NCBI RefSeq assembly: GCF_025370875.1
Contig: NZ_JAMXFD010000006.1
Coordinates: 152,460-216,459, forward strand
Origin: Laspinema palackyanum D2c
GTDB lineage: Bacteria > Cyanobacteriota > Cyanobacteriia > Cyanobacteriales > Laspinemataceae
Direction: 5' to 3'
Length of the DNA stretch: 64,000 bases
Shown: piece by piece, positions 1-9,114 of the stretch
Numbering within the stretch: the stretch's first letter is position 1
How the letters are laid out: every line of letters begins with the position of its first letter
The notes under the pieces: model-generated
The model's input: the letters and a program-made list of their open reading frames with translations, nothing else
The model's database searches: none
Told to the model about the DNA's origin: nothing
Translations under genes and position numbers: made by a program

Positions 1-125
1 GTTAAGCCAAATACCTGTTACCCTTTCTTTTTAGAGAACAAAAAATCTTAAATGAGAGACTAAGACATAAAAGCACAAATTTCCCGCTTAAAATTGGATT
101 GATTCATACAGGAGAGCGTTGTATT

Positions 126-1022
126 ATGCCTGGGCAAAAGTCCCCTCTATCTCTAATTCCCCTTGGGTCCGCCGTCTTCGTGGCGATCGCCATCGTCTCT
201 CGCCTGTCAACACCGCTACAGGCAACCGCCACCGCCGGAGAAATCCTCCGCGAAACTCGACCCGGGGAACTGCTCACCCAAGGGGACCCTCTGGATCCGC
301 CTAGGGATAACCCCTCTCCCTTACAGGGTTCGGCAGGAGGCACTCGGTTTTATCAGCCGCCAATAGAACCTCCATTGCGCCAGATTCCCCTTAATAATGG
401 AATTCGCGGCAAATGTCCCATTGATCGCCAGATCCCTTCGGAACCCCTCACTGCCTTGATGCCTTCCTCTGGGGTGGGGTTAACCACAGCAGGAAATTCC
501 ACCACCTTTTTTATCTATTTGCCCACGACTTCAGCCCTCACAGGGGAATTTGTGCTGCAAGATGAGACGGGGACAGAACAGCTTTATCAGATGATGGTGG
601 AACTCACCAATACCCCCGGTATTATCCGGTTCACCGTTCCCCTCCAGGAGCTATCTTTAAAGAGTGGCGAGTATTATAGGTGGTACTTTAGTATCCTGTG
701 CGATCCGAGCGATCGCGCCGCAGATTTGTTTGTCTCGGGATGGATTCAACCGATGGATGTGAGTCCAAGCTTAATGGCGGACCTGGAAAATGCCGCAACT
801 CCCCTGGAACGCGCTGAAATTTATGGACAAAATGGCTTTTGGTATCCCACCCTGGAACTGTTAGCCGATATGCAGCAGTCGCCCACTAATTTTTCCACCG
901 AAGCAAAAATCGGGTGGGATGAACTGTTGAGTGCTGAGGTTGTTAATCTCGAATTTCTGGTCAATCAACCGTTTTTAGAATGCTGTGAAATAGAAAATAA
1001 ACCCCTACCAACCCAGCCCTAA
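126..1022 (+). CDS. DUF928 family secreted/membrane protein
   Basis: A cyanobacterial DUF928 protein of about 298 aa, function unknown. A hydrophobic segment near residues 8-25 looks like a signal peptide or membrane anchor and is followed by a low-complexity Pro/Gly linker. The conserved part shows RGKCP, LTALMPSSGVGLTTAG, FFIYLPT, GEFVLQDE, YYRWYFSILCD and FVSGWIQPM, the pattern I associate with DUF928. A TTG at 99 is in frame, but ATG at 126 is preferred because GGAG lies at 111-114, at good spacing. DUF928 genes often occur near CHASE2 proteins in cyanobacteria, and the next gene is a CHASE2 cyclase. The two are 177 bp apart, so co-transcription is possible but not shown. Confidence 0.85.
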   Translation: MPGQKSPLSLIPLGSAVFVAIAIVSRLSTPLQATATAGEILRETRPGELLTQGDPLDPPRDNPSPLQGSAGGTRFYQPPIEPPLRQIPLNNGIRGKCPIDRQIPSEPLTALMPSSGVGLTTAGNSTTFFIYLPTTSALTGEFVLQDETGTEQLYQMMVELTNTPGIIRFTVPLQELSLKSGEYYRWYFSILCDPSDRAADLFVSGWIQPMDVSPSLMADLENAATPLERAEIYGQNGFWYPTLELLADMQQSPTNFSTEAKIGWDELLSAEVVNLEFLVNQPFLECCEIENKPLPTQP

Positions 1023-1199
1023 ACGGACCCTGGTCGGAAACACTTCTAGGCGATCGAGGATTGATCGCCCCCATCCGGTGGGGTACAACCGAACCCGATT
1101 GAATAATCCTCAGATCCGTTGGCTATCTAATCGGGGTGAATCTATATTTAATCTAAAATATTAACGGTTTCGATTTCTTTATCCTCTTTCCCTGTGCGA

Positions 1200-3179
1200 A
1201 TGTTTAATCGAAATGTACCCAAACCCGGATTTTTTATCAGACAGTCTCCCGATGTGACGGCGAAAAAAATTAAACAGGTTTTATGGGAATGGCGCGGGAT
1301 ATTCATCACCGCTCCCACCGTGGCAATTTTGACCATTGCCCTGCGAAGTTTAGGCGTCTTGCAACTACTAGAATGGGCCACCCTTGACCTATTTTTTCGG
1401 TGGCGTCCTATGGAACCCACCGATTCGCGGATTGCCATTGTTGCCATCAATGAATCGGACATTCAACGGGCTAAAACCTGGCCGATTTCTGACCAAGTGT
1501 TAGCGCAATTACTGGAAACCATTAAAAGTCATGAACCTGCCGTGATTGGACTCGATATTTATCGAGACCTCCCCGTAGAACCGGGACATGAGCAGCTCAC
1601 CAAGGTGTTCGCTTCAACGCCGAACTTAATCGGAATTCAGAAAGTAACCGGAAATGCTTATGGGGATTCCGTTGGCCCTCCGACTCAATTAAGCGAACTC
1701 GGACAGGTGGGGGCGGCAGATATTCTATTAGACCGTGATGGCAAAGTTCGGCGGATTTTACTGTCCGTTAAGGATAGAAATAATAAAACTATTTATAGTT
1801 TTCCGGTAAAATTGGCGTTAGAGTATTTAAAACCCCAGGGCATCGGATTTGAATTACTAGACCGGGAACGGTATAAACTGGGATTGGGAAAAACCTCGTT
1901 TGTCCGCTTGACTGCAACTGATGGCGGTTATATGGGCGTCGATGCCGGAGGGATTCAAATTTTGTTCAACCCTCGTAATCATCTTTGCCGAAGTTGGATC
2001 CCACATTGCAATGTTTTTGATACAGTCTCTATGACTGCTGTTTTAGAAAACCAGATTTCCCCGGATTTTTTTCGCGATCGCATTGTATTAATTGGCTCTA
2101 CCGCAGCGAGTCTTAAAGATAGATTTTTTACATCCTATAGCAATAGCTGGGTCACCTCACCCGCAGGGGTTGAAGTTCATGCAGATGCCTTGTCTCAGTT
2201 ATTAAGTGGGGCCCTGGAGGGAAGACGGTCCATCGCTGTTTGGTCCGATTCAGTGGAGGGGTTCTGGATTTTCCTATGGTCTGGAGTGGGTGCAATATTA
2301 GGCTGGAGATTCTTGCGAATTCGCTCCAAAATTATGCTCTTAGCCCTAGTCTCTGGGGGGTCGATTGGCGGAGGATTTTTAGTCTTTTTAGCGGGGTGGT
2401 GGATACCCGTTGTTCCCCCCTTACTGGCGTTAATCAGTTCAGCAGTAGCAATGGTCGGCTATACTGCTTATATCGAAAGTGAAAACCGCCAAACCGTGAT
2501 GAATTTGTTGGGTCAGCACGTTTCCCCAAAAATTGCTCAAGCGGTCTGGAATAGTCGTCATGAATTACTCAAAGAAGGGCAGATTTTAGGGCAGCAAATG
2601 ACCGCAACGGTCCTATTTACCGACCTGCAAGGGTTTACTCGAATTACCGAACAAAGCGATGCTCAAACCTTAATGCTGTGGCTGAATGAGTATATGAAAG
2701 CCATGTCAGGGATTGTGTTAGACCATGATGGAGTGGTGGATAAATTTATTGGGGATGCCATTATGGCGGTGTTTGGGGTGCCGATTCCCCGGACCCGACC
2801 AGATGAAATCGCCGGAGATGCGATCGCCGCTGTTGCTTGTGCCGTCGCGATGGGGAAAAAATTGCGATCGCTCAATCAACAATGGCAAGCCCAAGGGCGT
2901 CCCACCGTCGCCATGCGCGTTGGCATCTCCACCGGCACAGTCTTCGCCGGAAGTCTCGGCTCTCGCCAACGGTTGAATTATACCGTACTAGGAGATACTG
3001 TCAACGTCGCCGCCCGATTAGAAAGTTACGATAAAACCTTAGACGGGGGGATTTGTAGAATTTTAATCGGGGAAGAAACCTATCACTATATTCAGGGACA
3101 ATTTTCCACCCAATGTATCGGGAGCGTCCAATTAAAAGGACGACAACAGCCGGTGAATATCTATCAGGTTTTGACCTAG
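1200..3179 (+). CDS. CHASE2 sensor-domain adenylate cyclase
   Basis: Class III nucleotide cyclase of about 659 aa, predicted to make cAMP in response to an extracytoplasmic signal. A membrane segment near residues 30-50 is followed by a CHASE2 sensor domain (to about residue 330), then two or three membrane segments (about 350-430) and a C-terminal catalytic domain. The metal-binding aspartates lie in FTDLQGF and GDAIMAVFG. The Lys of VDKFIGD and the Thr of NYTVLGD are the residue pair expected for ATP rather than GTP. VNVAARLE carries the transition-state residues. GTG at 1194 is an alternative start two codons upstream; neither start has a clear ribosome site. Converges with xseA. Confidence 0.9.
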   Translation: MFNRNVPKPGFFIRQSPDVTAKKIKQVLWEWRGIFITAPTVAILTIALRSLGVLQLLEWATLDLFFRWRPMEPTDSRIAIVAINESDIQRAKTWPISDQVLAQLLETIKSHEPAVIGLDIYRDLPVEPGHEQLTKVFASTPNLIGIQKVTGNAYGDSVGPPTQLSELGQVGAADILLDRDGKVRRILLSVKDRNNKTIYSFPVKLALEYLKPQGIGFELLDRERYKLGLGKTSFVRLTATDGGYMGVDAGGIQILFNPRNHLCRSWIPHCNVFDTVSMTAVLENQISPDFFRDRIVLIGSTAASLKDRFFTSYSNSWVTSPAGVEVHADALSQLLSGALEGRRSIAVWSDSVEGFWIFLWSGVGAILGWRFLRIRSKIMLLALVSGGSIGGGFLVFLAGWWIPVVPPLLALISSAVAMVGYTAYIESENRQTVMNLLGQHVSPKIAQAVWNSRHELLKEGQILGQQMTATVLFTDLQGFTRITEQSDAQTLMLWLNEYMKAMSGIVLDHDGVVDKFIGDAIMAVFGVPIPRTRPDEIAGDAIAAVACAVAMGKKLRSLNQQWQAQGRPTVAMRVGISTGTVFAGSLGSRQRLNYTVLGDTVNVAARLESYDKTLDGGICRILIGEETYHYIQGQFSTQCIGSVQLKGRQQPVNIYQVLT

Positions 3180-3221
3180 GGGGAGGGGTAAATAGTAAGT
3201 ACCCGATCACCTCTCACCTCG

Positions 3222-3267
3222 TGACTTGGCTCTGCCAAGTCATGTACAATTGGAGGCTCTGCCTCCA
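3222..3267. terminator. Two tandem hairpins between convergent genes
   Basis: Two perfect hairpins lie in the gap between the convergent cyclase and xseA genes. The first pairs TGACTTGGC (3222-3230) with GCCAAGTCA (3234-3242). The second pairs TGGAGGC (3251-3257) with GCCTCCA (3261-3267). Both have the same TCT loop. No long T-run follows, so this may be a repeat element that serves as a bidirectional barrier rather than a classical terminator. Confidence 0.5.
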
Positions 3268-3295
3268 GAAACCCAGCAGGTGCTTGAATAAACCA

Positions 3296-4528
3296 TTATT
3301 CCAAAATCTCTGTAATTTGCACCTTCACCTGACCTTGAGCCAGTTGCACGATCGCCTCATCTCCTGCAACTAACTCACTGCTACTACGAGCGATCGCCCC
3401 ATCCTCTTTCTTCAACACCGCATAGCCCCGTTGTAACACCTTCTGCGGGTCCAACGTTCCTAACTTTTGCCGCAACAACTCACAATGCTGCTGCGCCCGA
3501 TCGCCTTGTTTTAACGTCGCTTGCACCAGTCTTTTTTGCAACCATTGCAAAGATTGCCAATCTTCCTTAAGCTGTCGTTCTAACGGTAACCGATATAACC
3601 GCGATCGCAACTGATTAATCCCTTCTACTTCCTGTGCCATCTGCTCAACCATCGCCGCTTTTACCCGTTCCACCCGGTAGCGATGTTCTGCATACAAACT
3701 CGCCAATTCTGGAACCACAATTTCAGCCGCAGCAGTGGGAGTGGAAGTTCTAACATCCGCCACTAAATCTGCCAGGGATTCATCTCGTTCATGTCCAATT
3801 CCCGTAATTACTGGAATCGAACATTGGGAAATCGCCCTCACCACTCGTTCATCATTAAAACAAGCCAAATCCTCCGAAGCCCCACCACCCCGGGCCAAAA
3901 TCAGCACCTCAGCGCGATTATCTGCCTCCACCCGGGCGATCGCCGAAGCAATAGAAGCCGGGGCCAATTCCCCCTGGACCGTTGCCGGAGACAGCAACAC
4001 CCGCAATCCCGGATAACGCTGATTGAGCGTTCGCTGAATATCCCCCCATGCTGCCGCCTGGGGAGACGACACCACCGCGATAATCTGCGGATGACGCGGT
4101 AACCGGCGCTTTCGGTCCGCATCAAATAACCCTTCTGCTTCCAAGCGCGATCGCAACTGGCGGTAGCGCAGGGCCTGCAACCCTTCCCCTGCCGGAAACC
4201 CCTGCCACACCGTCAACTGATACTCTCCCCGCTTCGGATACATCCGAATACTGCCCAACACCAAAATTTGCTCCCCCCTGGAAGGCATCTGCACCAACTT
4301 TTCAAGCTGAGAATTCCAAACCACACAGCGAATCGTCGCACTCCCGTCCGGTTCCTGCAACGTGAAAAACAGCCCACTGCGATGGTGATTGGCACTCGAA
4401 ACCTCCCCCATCACCCAGACTTGCCGCAGTTGAGAATCCAACTCCAACAACTCTTGGATGTAGGCGGTTAATCCAGCCACCGATAGGGCCGTATCCGTCA
4501 GCATTTGATAGGTGTTCGACTCATTCAT
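3296..4528 (-). CDS. xseA: Exodeoxyribonuclease VII large subunit
   Basis: Large, catalytic subunit of exonuclease VII, which degrades single-stranded DNA in repair and recombination; about 410 aa and cytoplasmic. An N-terminal OB-fold (VWVMGEVSSANHHRSGLFFTL begins it) is followed by the XseA core with VVSSPQAAAWGDI, the GGGASEDL loop and TGIGHERDESLADLVAD, then a long helical C-terminus ending QVKVQI. The reading frame extends to a TTG at 4564, but the family N-terminus and the ATG favour 4528. No xseB small-subunit gene follows, so it would have to lie elsewhere. recA is divergent about 210 bp away, which groups two recombination genes. Confidence 0.95.
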   Translation of the reverse strand: MNESNTYQMLTDTALSVAGLTAYIQELLELDSQLRQVWVMGEVSSANHHRSGLFFTLQEPDGSATIRCVVWNSQLEKLVQMPSRGEQILVLGSIRMYPKRGEYQLTVWQGFPAGEGLQALRYRQLRSRLEAEGLFDADRKRRLPRHPQIIAVVSSPQAAAWGDIQRTLNQRYPGLRVLLSPATVQGELAPASIASAIARVEADNRAEVLILARGGGASEDLACFNDERVVRAISQCSIPVITGIGHERDESLADLVADVRTSTPTAAAEIVVPELASLYAEHRYRVERVKAAMVEQMAQEVEGINQLRSRLYRLPLERQLKEDWQSLQWLQKRLVQATLKQGDRAQQHCELLRQKLGTLDPQKVLQRGYAVLKKEDGAIARSSSELVAGDEAIVQLAQGQVKVQITEILE

Positions 4529-4739
4529 GAACAGTTCTTTTGGGGGTAAGCAGGGACTTAACAATAAAAGCTATAATCAGCAAGACTTTTACAGTGTTTT
4601 GAGCTAGGCGGTCACCGGGGGGAGAAGCCACTCCATTTTTAAAACAATTTTAACCTTTGATGACCCCCCCACAGCCCAAGCTGAAGTAATGTAGAATAGA
4701 TAGTCAACATACCCAATCTGCAAGTCCCAAATTAAGATA

Positions 4740-5846
4740 ATGGCTACAGCAAGCACAGCGAATTCTGAAAAAGACAAGGCCCTAAAAGTCGTACTTTCCC
4801 AAATTGAGCGCAGCTTTGGCAAAGGGGCGATTATGCGCCTGGGTGATGCCACCAAGATGAGGGTCGAAACGATTCCATCCGGGGCGCTTACTCTTGATTT
4901 AGCCCTGGGTGGCGGGTTGCCAAAAGGCCGCGTCATTGAGATTTATGGACCAGAGAGTGCAGGTAAAACCACCCTAGCACTCCACGCGCTTGCAGAAGTT
5001 CAAAAAGCTGGGGGACTAGCTGCTTTTGTGGATGCGGAACACGCCCTAGACCCGAGTTATGCCTCGAAAGTAGGGGTTGATATCGAAAATTTACTCGTTT
5101 CTCAGCCGGATACGGGAGAAATGGCCCTAGAAATTGCTGATCAGTTAGTGCGATCGGCAGCAGTGGACCTCGTGGTGATTGACTCCGTAGCGGCCCTGGT
5201 CCCTCGCGCGGAAATCGAGGGCCAAATGGGCGACCCCACCATCGGGTTACAAGCGCGGTTAATGAGTCATGCCTTGCGGAAAATTACCGGAAATATTGGT
5301 AAATCCGGCTGTACCGTGATTTTTCTCAACCAGTTGCGGCAAAAAATTGGCGGTTACGGCAACCCCGAAACCACCACCGGGGGAAATGCACTCAAATTCT
5401 ACGCTTCGGTCCGTCTGGATATCCGCCGAATTCAAACCTTGAAAAAAGGCACGGAAGAATACGGCATTCGGGCTAAAGTCAAGGTGGCAAAAAATAAAGT
5501 TGCGCCACCCTTCCGCATTGCTGAATTTGATATTTTGTTCGGCAAGGGCATTTCTAATATGGGATGCTTAATTGATTTGGCGGAAGAAACCGGCGTGATT
5601 AATCGTAAAGGCGCTTGGTATAGCTACAACGGAGATAATATCGGTCAAGGACGGGATAATTCTCTGAAGTATCTGGAAGAAAATCTCCCCATCACCAACG
5701 AAATTGAGAAGAAGGTGCGAGAACAGTTAGAACTCGGCGCGGTGGTTTCTGCCAACTCCGTAGGACGTTCTAATCGCGATGATGATGATGACATCGATGG
5801 AGATGGTTATGAAGTCGAGTATGTGGATGAGGAGGATGCGGATTAA
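4740..5846 (+). CDS. recA: Recombinase RecA
   Basis: DNA strand-exchange protein for homologous recombination, 368 aa. It forms filaments on single-stranded DNA and hydrolyses ATP. Visible features are the Walker A motif [10 protein letters not shown] (about residues 68-77), the Walker B region [16 protein letters not shown], loop L1 with EGQMGD, and loop L2 with [19 protein letters not shown]. The C-terminal tail is very acidic (a DDDDD run, then DEEDAD), as in cyanobacterial RecA. I looked for a LexA-type box upstream (RGTAC spaced to GTWC) and did not find a convincing one, so SOS control is not supported by the sequence. Confidence 0.99.
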   Translation: MATASTANSEKDKALKVVLSQIERSFGKGAIMRLGDATKMRVETIPSGALTLDLALGGGLPKGRVIEIYGPESAGKTTLALHALAEVQKAGGLAAFVDAEHALDPSYASKVGVDIENLLVSQPDTGEMALEIADQLVRSAAVDLVVIDSVAALVPRAEIEGQMGDPTIGLQARLMSHALRKITGNIGKSGCTVIFLNQLRQKIGGYGNPETTTGGNALKFYASVRLDIRRIQTLKKGTEEYGIRAKVKVAKNKVAPPFRIAEFDILFGKGISNMGCLIDLAEETGVINRKGAWYSYNGDNIGQGRDNSLKYLEENLPITNEIEKKVREQLELGAVVSANSVGRSNRDDDDDIDGDGYEVEYVDEEDAD

Positions 5847-5880
5847 GTTTGTAAATAATCTCTAGCAAGGGAATCAGAAA

Positions 5881-5917
5881 CGGGAGCATCCCGATTTACA
5901 AAATCGGGATGCTCCCG
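5881..5917. terminator. 17-bp perfect hairpin after recA
   Basis: A perfect inverted repeat, with the left arm at 5881-5897 and the right arm at 5901-5917 around a 3-nt loop; the arms contain GGGAGCATCCCGATTT. It sits between recA and a convergent gene, so it probably terminates transcription from both sides. No strong T-run follows on either strand. Confidence 0.7.
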
Positions 5918-5938
5918 ATCGCCCCTTCCCCACCCCAA

Positions 5939-7390
5939 TTAATTCGGACTTGCCACCGTTCTCACCGTCAGCACTTGCGGTGGGGTCGCATCGGGAGGAT
6001 AGAGAAAATCCACCTCAACCAAACGCCGATCGCCCGGTGGTAGAGTCAGGGACAACAACGGTTCTCCCTGTTGTCCCCGTCGCTGTACCAAATGCAGATA
6101 GCGCGTCTGAGTGACGCCTTTTTCATCGGGATAGCGCACTCGGATCGTCCCGCGAAAGAACACTTGCCGATCGCGCGGATTGAAGAATAACAGTGCATCC
6201 ATATCCTCATTTTCCTTCAACGGTGACGAAAACTCTAACCTCACCGTCTGCGCTTGATCGCTAGAATTGTACAATGGCAAACTCAAATCGTATTCTATCC
6301 CATAATTAGCATGAGCGAAATAGGCCGTATCGGGATACCGTGCCAGCATTGGCGCACTTTGTATCTGCCCCGTTCCCAAAGTAATGCGATGTACCGTACT
6401 CAACGCATAGGCAAACGCTTGACCCAGAGGCGGAATTGTGAGAGTTTCCGAATTCGGGTCATCAGTGAGATGCGATCGCCACTGCGACCCCTGCGCCACC
6501 CCCGCCACGCGCCCGAACACCACATCGATATTGCTCGGATCCAGAGAAGTCGGCGGCGTATCTCGCGGCCCTGCAAACCCCCCATTTTCTAACAATCGCT
6601 GCCATTGAGCTAAAGTAGGTGCGCGTTCTTTGCCATCATCCGTCAAGGGCGATCTCATCGCTAAATTTGCCAAATAGACCTCCCCACTACTCGACAACCG
6701 CATCATCGTCGATCGCGCATTAGAAGAAGGCACTACCGTTCCCACCGGAATCGGCGCATTCATTAACATCACCGTCCCACCCGGAGGAATCTCCCATTTC
6801 TGCGGAAACATTTCCTGTCTGTTTCCCCGCAAAACCGCATTCATTACGCGACTTCCCGGCCCAGAATACACCTTTCCTTCCGCATCTTCTACCATATCCG
6901 GTAGCTCGATAAATAATGCATCGGGACTGGTTAAATAACTCCCGGCTTGCAACACTTCAATCGTCACCGTTTCTGCGGTGGGATTGTACGCCATCAACCC
7001 TTGATAAAAGGTGCGAGTTTCTTCCGGCGATCGCGCCCTAGCAATATGATGGGAAAACACATCAAATCGTCCTTGAAACGCAAAATTTAAGTGTGCATCC
7101 GGTACTTGTTTTCCCTCGGGTGGAAAAGTAGACAGTAAAATTCCCGGTGTCAGTACCACCTCTGGACTATTGCTATTAAAAACCGGCACTCGATCCAGTT
7201 CTCCCAGTAGAGGGCGCACCTCTTGAACATCCTGCACTTCTTTGGGCGGTAAAGCATCGATCGCCGGGATAGCGTCAAAACTGGGAATTTGTTCCGGTTC
7301 TGGCAACACTTGTGATGGAGGCATCGCAGGCGCAGGAGTGGGTACGGCAGTGGTTTGGGCGATAGGAAAGATTAGGAAGAATGGCAGCAT
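5939..7390 (-). CDS. DUF3370 family exported protein
   Basis: A 483-aa protein matching my memory of the cyanobacterial DUF3370 family; its function is unknown. The N-terminus has a hydrophobic signal-like stretch (MLPFFLIFPIAQTTAV) followed by a Pro/Ala-rich linker, consistent with export. Conserved-looking segments include PVFNSNSPEVV, GILLSTFP, HLNFAFQGRFDVFSHHIA, PGSRVMNAVLRG and a beta-rich C-terminus ending in LTVRTVASPN. It converges with recA and is separated from it by a strong hairpin. It is a single gene with no operon partner in sight. Confidence 0.75.
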   Translation of the reverse strand: MLPFFLIFPIAQTTAVPTPAPAMPPSQVLPEPEQIPSFDAIPAIDALPPKEVQDVQEVRPLLGELDRVPVFNSNSPEVVLTPGILLSTFPPEGKQVPDAHLNFAFQGRFDVFSHHIARARSPEETRTFYQGLMAYNPTAETVTIEVLQAGSYLTSPDALFIELPDMVEDAEGKVYSGPGSRVMNAVLRGNRQEMFPQKWEIPPGGTVMLMNAPIPVGTVVPSSNARSTMMRLSSSGEVYLANLAMRSPLTDDGKERAPTLAQWQRLLENGGFAGPRDTPPTSLDPSNIDVVFGRVAGVAQGSQWRSHLTDDPNSETLTIPPLGQAFAYALSTVHRITLGTGQIQSAPMLARYPDTAYFAHANYGIEYDLSLPLYNSSDQAQTVRLEFSSPLKENEDMDALLFFNPRDRQVFFRGTIRVRYPDEKGVTQTRYLHLVQRRGQQGEPLLSLTLPPGDRRLVEVDFLYPPDATPPQVLTVRTVASPN

Positions 7391-7517
7391 GAGTGGTGGT
7401 CAAGAGAGGATAATGAGATGCGATCGCGATTCTATCGTTTTTTCGCCCTTTTACCCGAACATCGGGGCGACATCGGTATAAGGATTGCTAGTGGATAGGG
7501 GTTAGATAAATTTATAG

Positions 7518-7546
7518 TTGACATCATTCAATAGAGACATTAAGAT
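7518..7546 (+). promoter_or_regulatory. Sigma-70-type promoter for the MORN gene
   Basis: TTGACA at 7518-7523 and TAAGAT at 7541-7546 are separated by exactly 17 bases. The predicted transcript start, near 7553, gives a leader of about 110 nt before the ATG at 7666. This is seen in the sequence only and is not tested. Confidence 0.6.
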
Positions 7547-7665
7547 AGCAAAGCGTAACCGGAGAGTTGACTTGCAAAGGGGTGTTTTAATCGGGGCTAA
7601 GGAGAGCATCGACCAATCCAATCAGAGTTGATTTACAATGCCATAAACGGAGGTTTTTTGGAAAA

Positions 7666-8580
7666 ATGTTGCCATTTGTTTTTCTTAGCCAGACCAAAAC
7701 AGTGACGACGGATTGGAAAGGGACAGGTTCCCAATGGGCGATCGCCGCAATGGTTGCGGTGGGGGTGATTGGGACGGCTGCGATCGCACCGACAATCGCT
7801 CAAGTTCCCAGCAGCGTTACCCGCACTTACTGTCAGAATAATAGCGGTTCCAGCAGCGAAAATCCTAACGGCATCTGCATTTTTCCCAGTGGAAACTATT
7901 ACGACGGCCAACTCACCAATGGTGTCAGACAGGGAAATGGTACTTTTCTGTTTGCTGATGGTAGCGAATGTTCGGGAACGTTTCGCAACAATTTACTCAA
8001 CGGTAGAGGCTCCTGCAATTTTATTAACGGCAACCGCTACGAAGGGGAATTTCAAAATAGCATCATTCAAGGCAGTGGGGTTTATACCTTTGCCGATGGC
8101 ACCCAATGTTCCGGTACGTTTGAAAACGGACAATTGAACGGGAAAGGGGTTTGTACCTTTGCCAATGGCAATCGCTACGAAGGCGAGTTTAGAAATAATG
8201 TCAGACAGGGAACTGGGGTGTATGCGTTTGCCGATGGCACGCGCTGTCAAGGGGAATTTCGCAATGGACAATTAAACGGTAAAGGAAGTTGTAGTTTTGG
8301 CAATGGGAACCGCTACGAAGGGGAATTTAGAAATAACCTGCGCCAGGGAAATGGGGTTTACGTTATGGGTGATGGGACCCGGTGCGAAGGACAATGGGGC
8401 GAGGGAAAATTGAATGGGAGAGGGGTCTGTACGTTTGCCAATGGCAATCGGTATGAAGGGGAGTTTAGAAATCACGTTCGACATGGCAAAGGGGTGTTTA
8501 TTTTTGCCAATGGGACGCGGGTGGAAGGGGTATGGCAGGATGGAGAGTTTCAGGCGAATAATGCGCCGTCGGGGGGGTAA
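7666..8580 (+). CDS. MORN-repeat protein with N-terminal membrane segment
   Basis: A 304-aa protein with a hydrophobic segment at about residues 24-46 (WAIAAMVAVGVIGTAAIA), then about ten MORN repeats of 23 residues covering most of residues 72-298. The units follow the pattern ANGNRYEGEFRNNVRQGTGVY. They alternate between a tyrosine type (NRYEGEF) and a cysteine type (TRCxG ... GxC). The segment before the repeats also carries cysteines (TYCQ, GICIF). MORN repeats form beta-hairpin stacks used in membrane or protein binding. The predicted orientation puts the repeats outside the cytoplasm. GGAGG about 12 nt before the ATG supports the start. The biological role is unknown. Confidence 0.85.
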   Translation: MLPFVFLSQTKTVTTDWKGTGSQWAIAAMVAVGVIGTAAIAPTIAQVPSSVTRTYCQNNSGSSSENPNGICIFPSGNYYDGQLTNGVRQGNGTFLFADGSECSGTFRNNLLNGRGSCNFINGNRYEGEFQNSIIQGSGVYTFADGTQCSGTFENGQLNGKGVCTFANGNRYEGEFRNNVRQGTGVYAFADGTRCQGEFRNGQLNGKGSCSFGNGNRYEGEFRNNLRQGNGVYVMGDGTRCEGQWGEGKLNGRGVCTFANGNRYEGEFRNHVRHGKGVFIFANGTRVEGVWQDGEFQANNAPSGG

Positions 8581-8592
8581 GAGCCACAGATT

Positions 8593-8931
8593 TCACAGAT
8601 TTTCACGGAAGAATTGTGGAGACGCGATTGAGGGCGTCTCCGACGTTGGTGTGGGAAAAGCGATCGCCTCCCTATTGCGTGATATGTAGGTTACAGCCCA
8701 CTGTAATACAAGCAGACAATTGGTGTAATGCTTTTTTTCCGCTTTGAAAGCTTCAATGATTTTAGTTGTCATTTCCGGTGCAATATTTTCTTCCAGCAAT
8801 GGAAAAATAAAAGTCATTGATTCCCCTTCTGCCTCCTCTATTTCAACTTCAAATCCCTTGGGTACTATAGCGCGTCTTGCAGCAGTTTGACACGAGGGAC
8901 TAGGTAGGATAAAATAAAAGTTTATGTACAA
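8593..8931 (-). pseudogene. Possible gene remnant, unrecognised
   Basis: A 112-codon open frame opening at a TTG with no ribosome site. The central part (FEVEIEEAEGES, TFIFPLLEENIAPEMTTK, EAFKAEKKHYTNCLLVLQ) has protein-like composition and predicted helix, whereas both ends look like non-coding read-through. The tail (about the last 25 codons) runs into ordinary intergenic sequence. I do not recognise a family. It may be the surviving middle of a lost gene, or not coding at all. Confidence 0.25.
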
Positions 8932-9053
8932 AGAGGGGGCAAATCATGAAAATTAGTGTTCAATTAGATAGTATATCAACGAATTTAATTGATTTAACCG
9001 AGTTCATTGACAGTCAGAAACCGGGTTTCTCCTTTACTAAAGGTTGTTGCATT

Positions 9054-9104
9054 AGTCGGTTTTTAACCGACTTGAGTGATTAGGCGGGGGTTCAAACCCC
9101 CGCC
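9054..9104. repeat. Two-hairpin intergenic repeat, copy 1
   Basis: Two adjacent hairpins. AGTCGGTT (9054-9061) pairs with AACCGACT (9065-9072), and GGCGGGGGTT (9083-9092) pairs with AACCCCCGCC (9095-9104). The spacer between them includes GATTAGG. A second copy with the same architecture lies at 21970-22019. This copy sits next to the 3' end of rsgA and could act as its terminator. Confidence 0.75.
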
Positions 9105-9114
9105 CGTTTCTTTT

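Noticed and set aside
4565-4739. LexA-type SOS box upstream of recA
   Set aside because: No sequence close to the cyanobacterial or E. coli LexA consensus could be found by eye in the gap.
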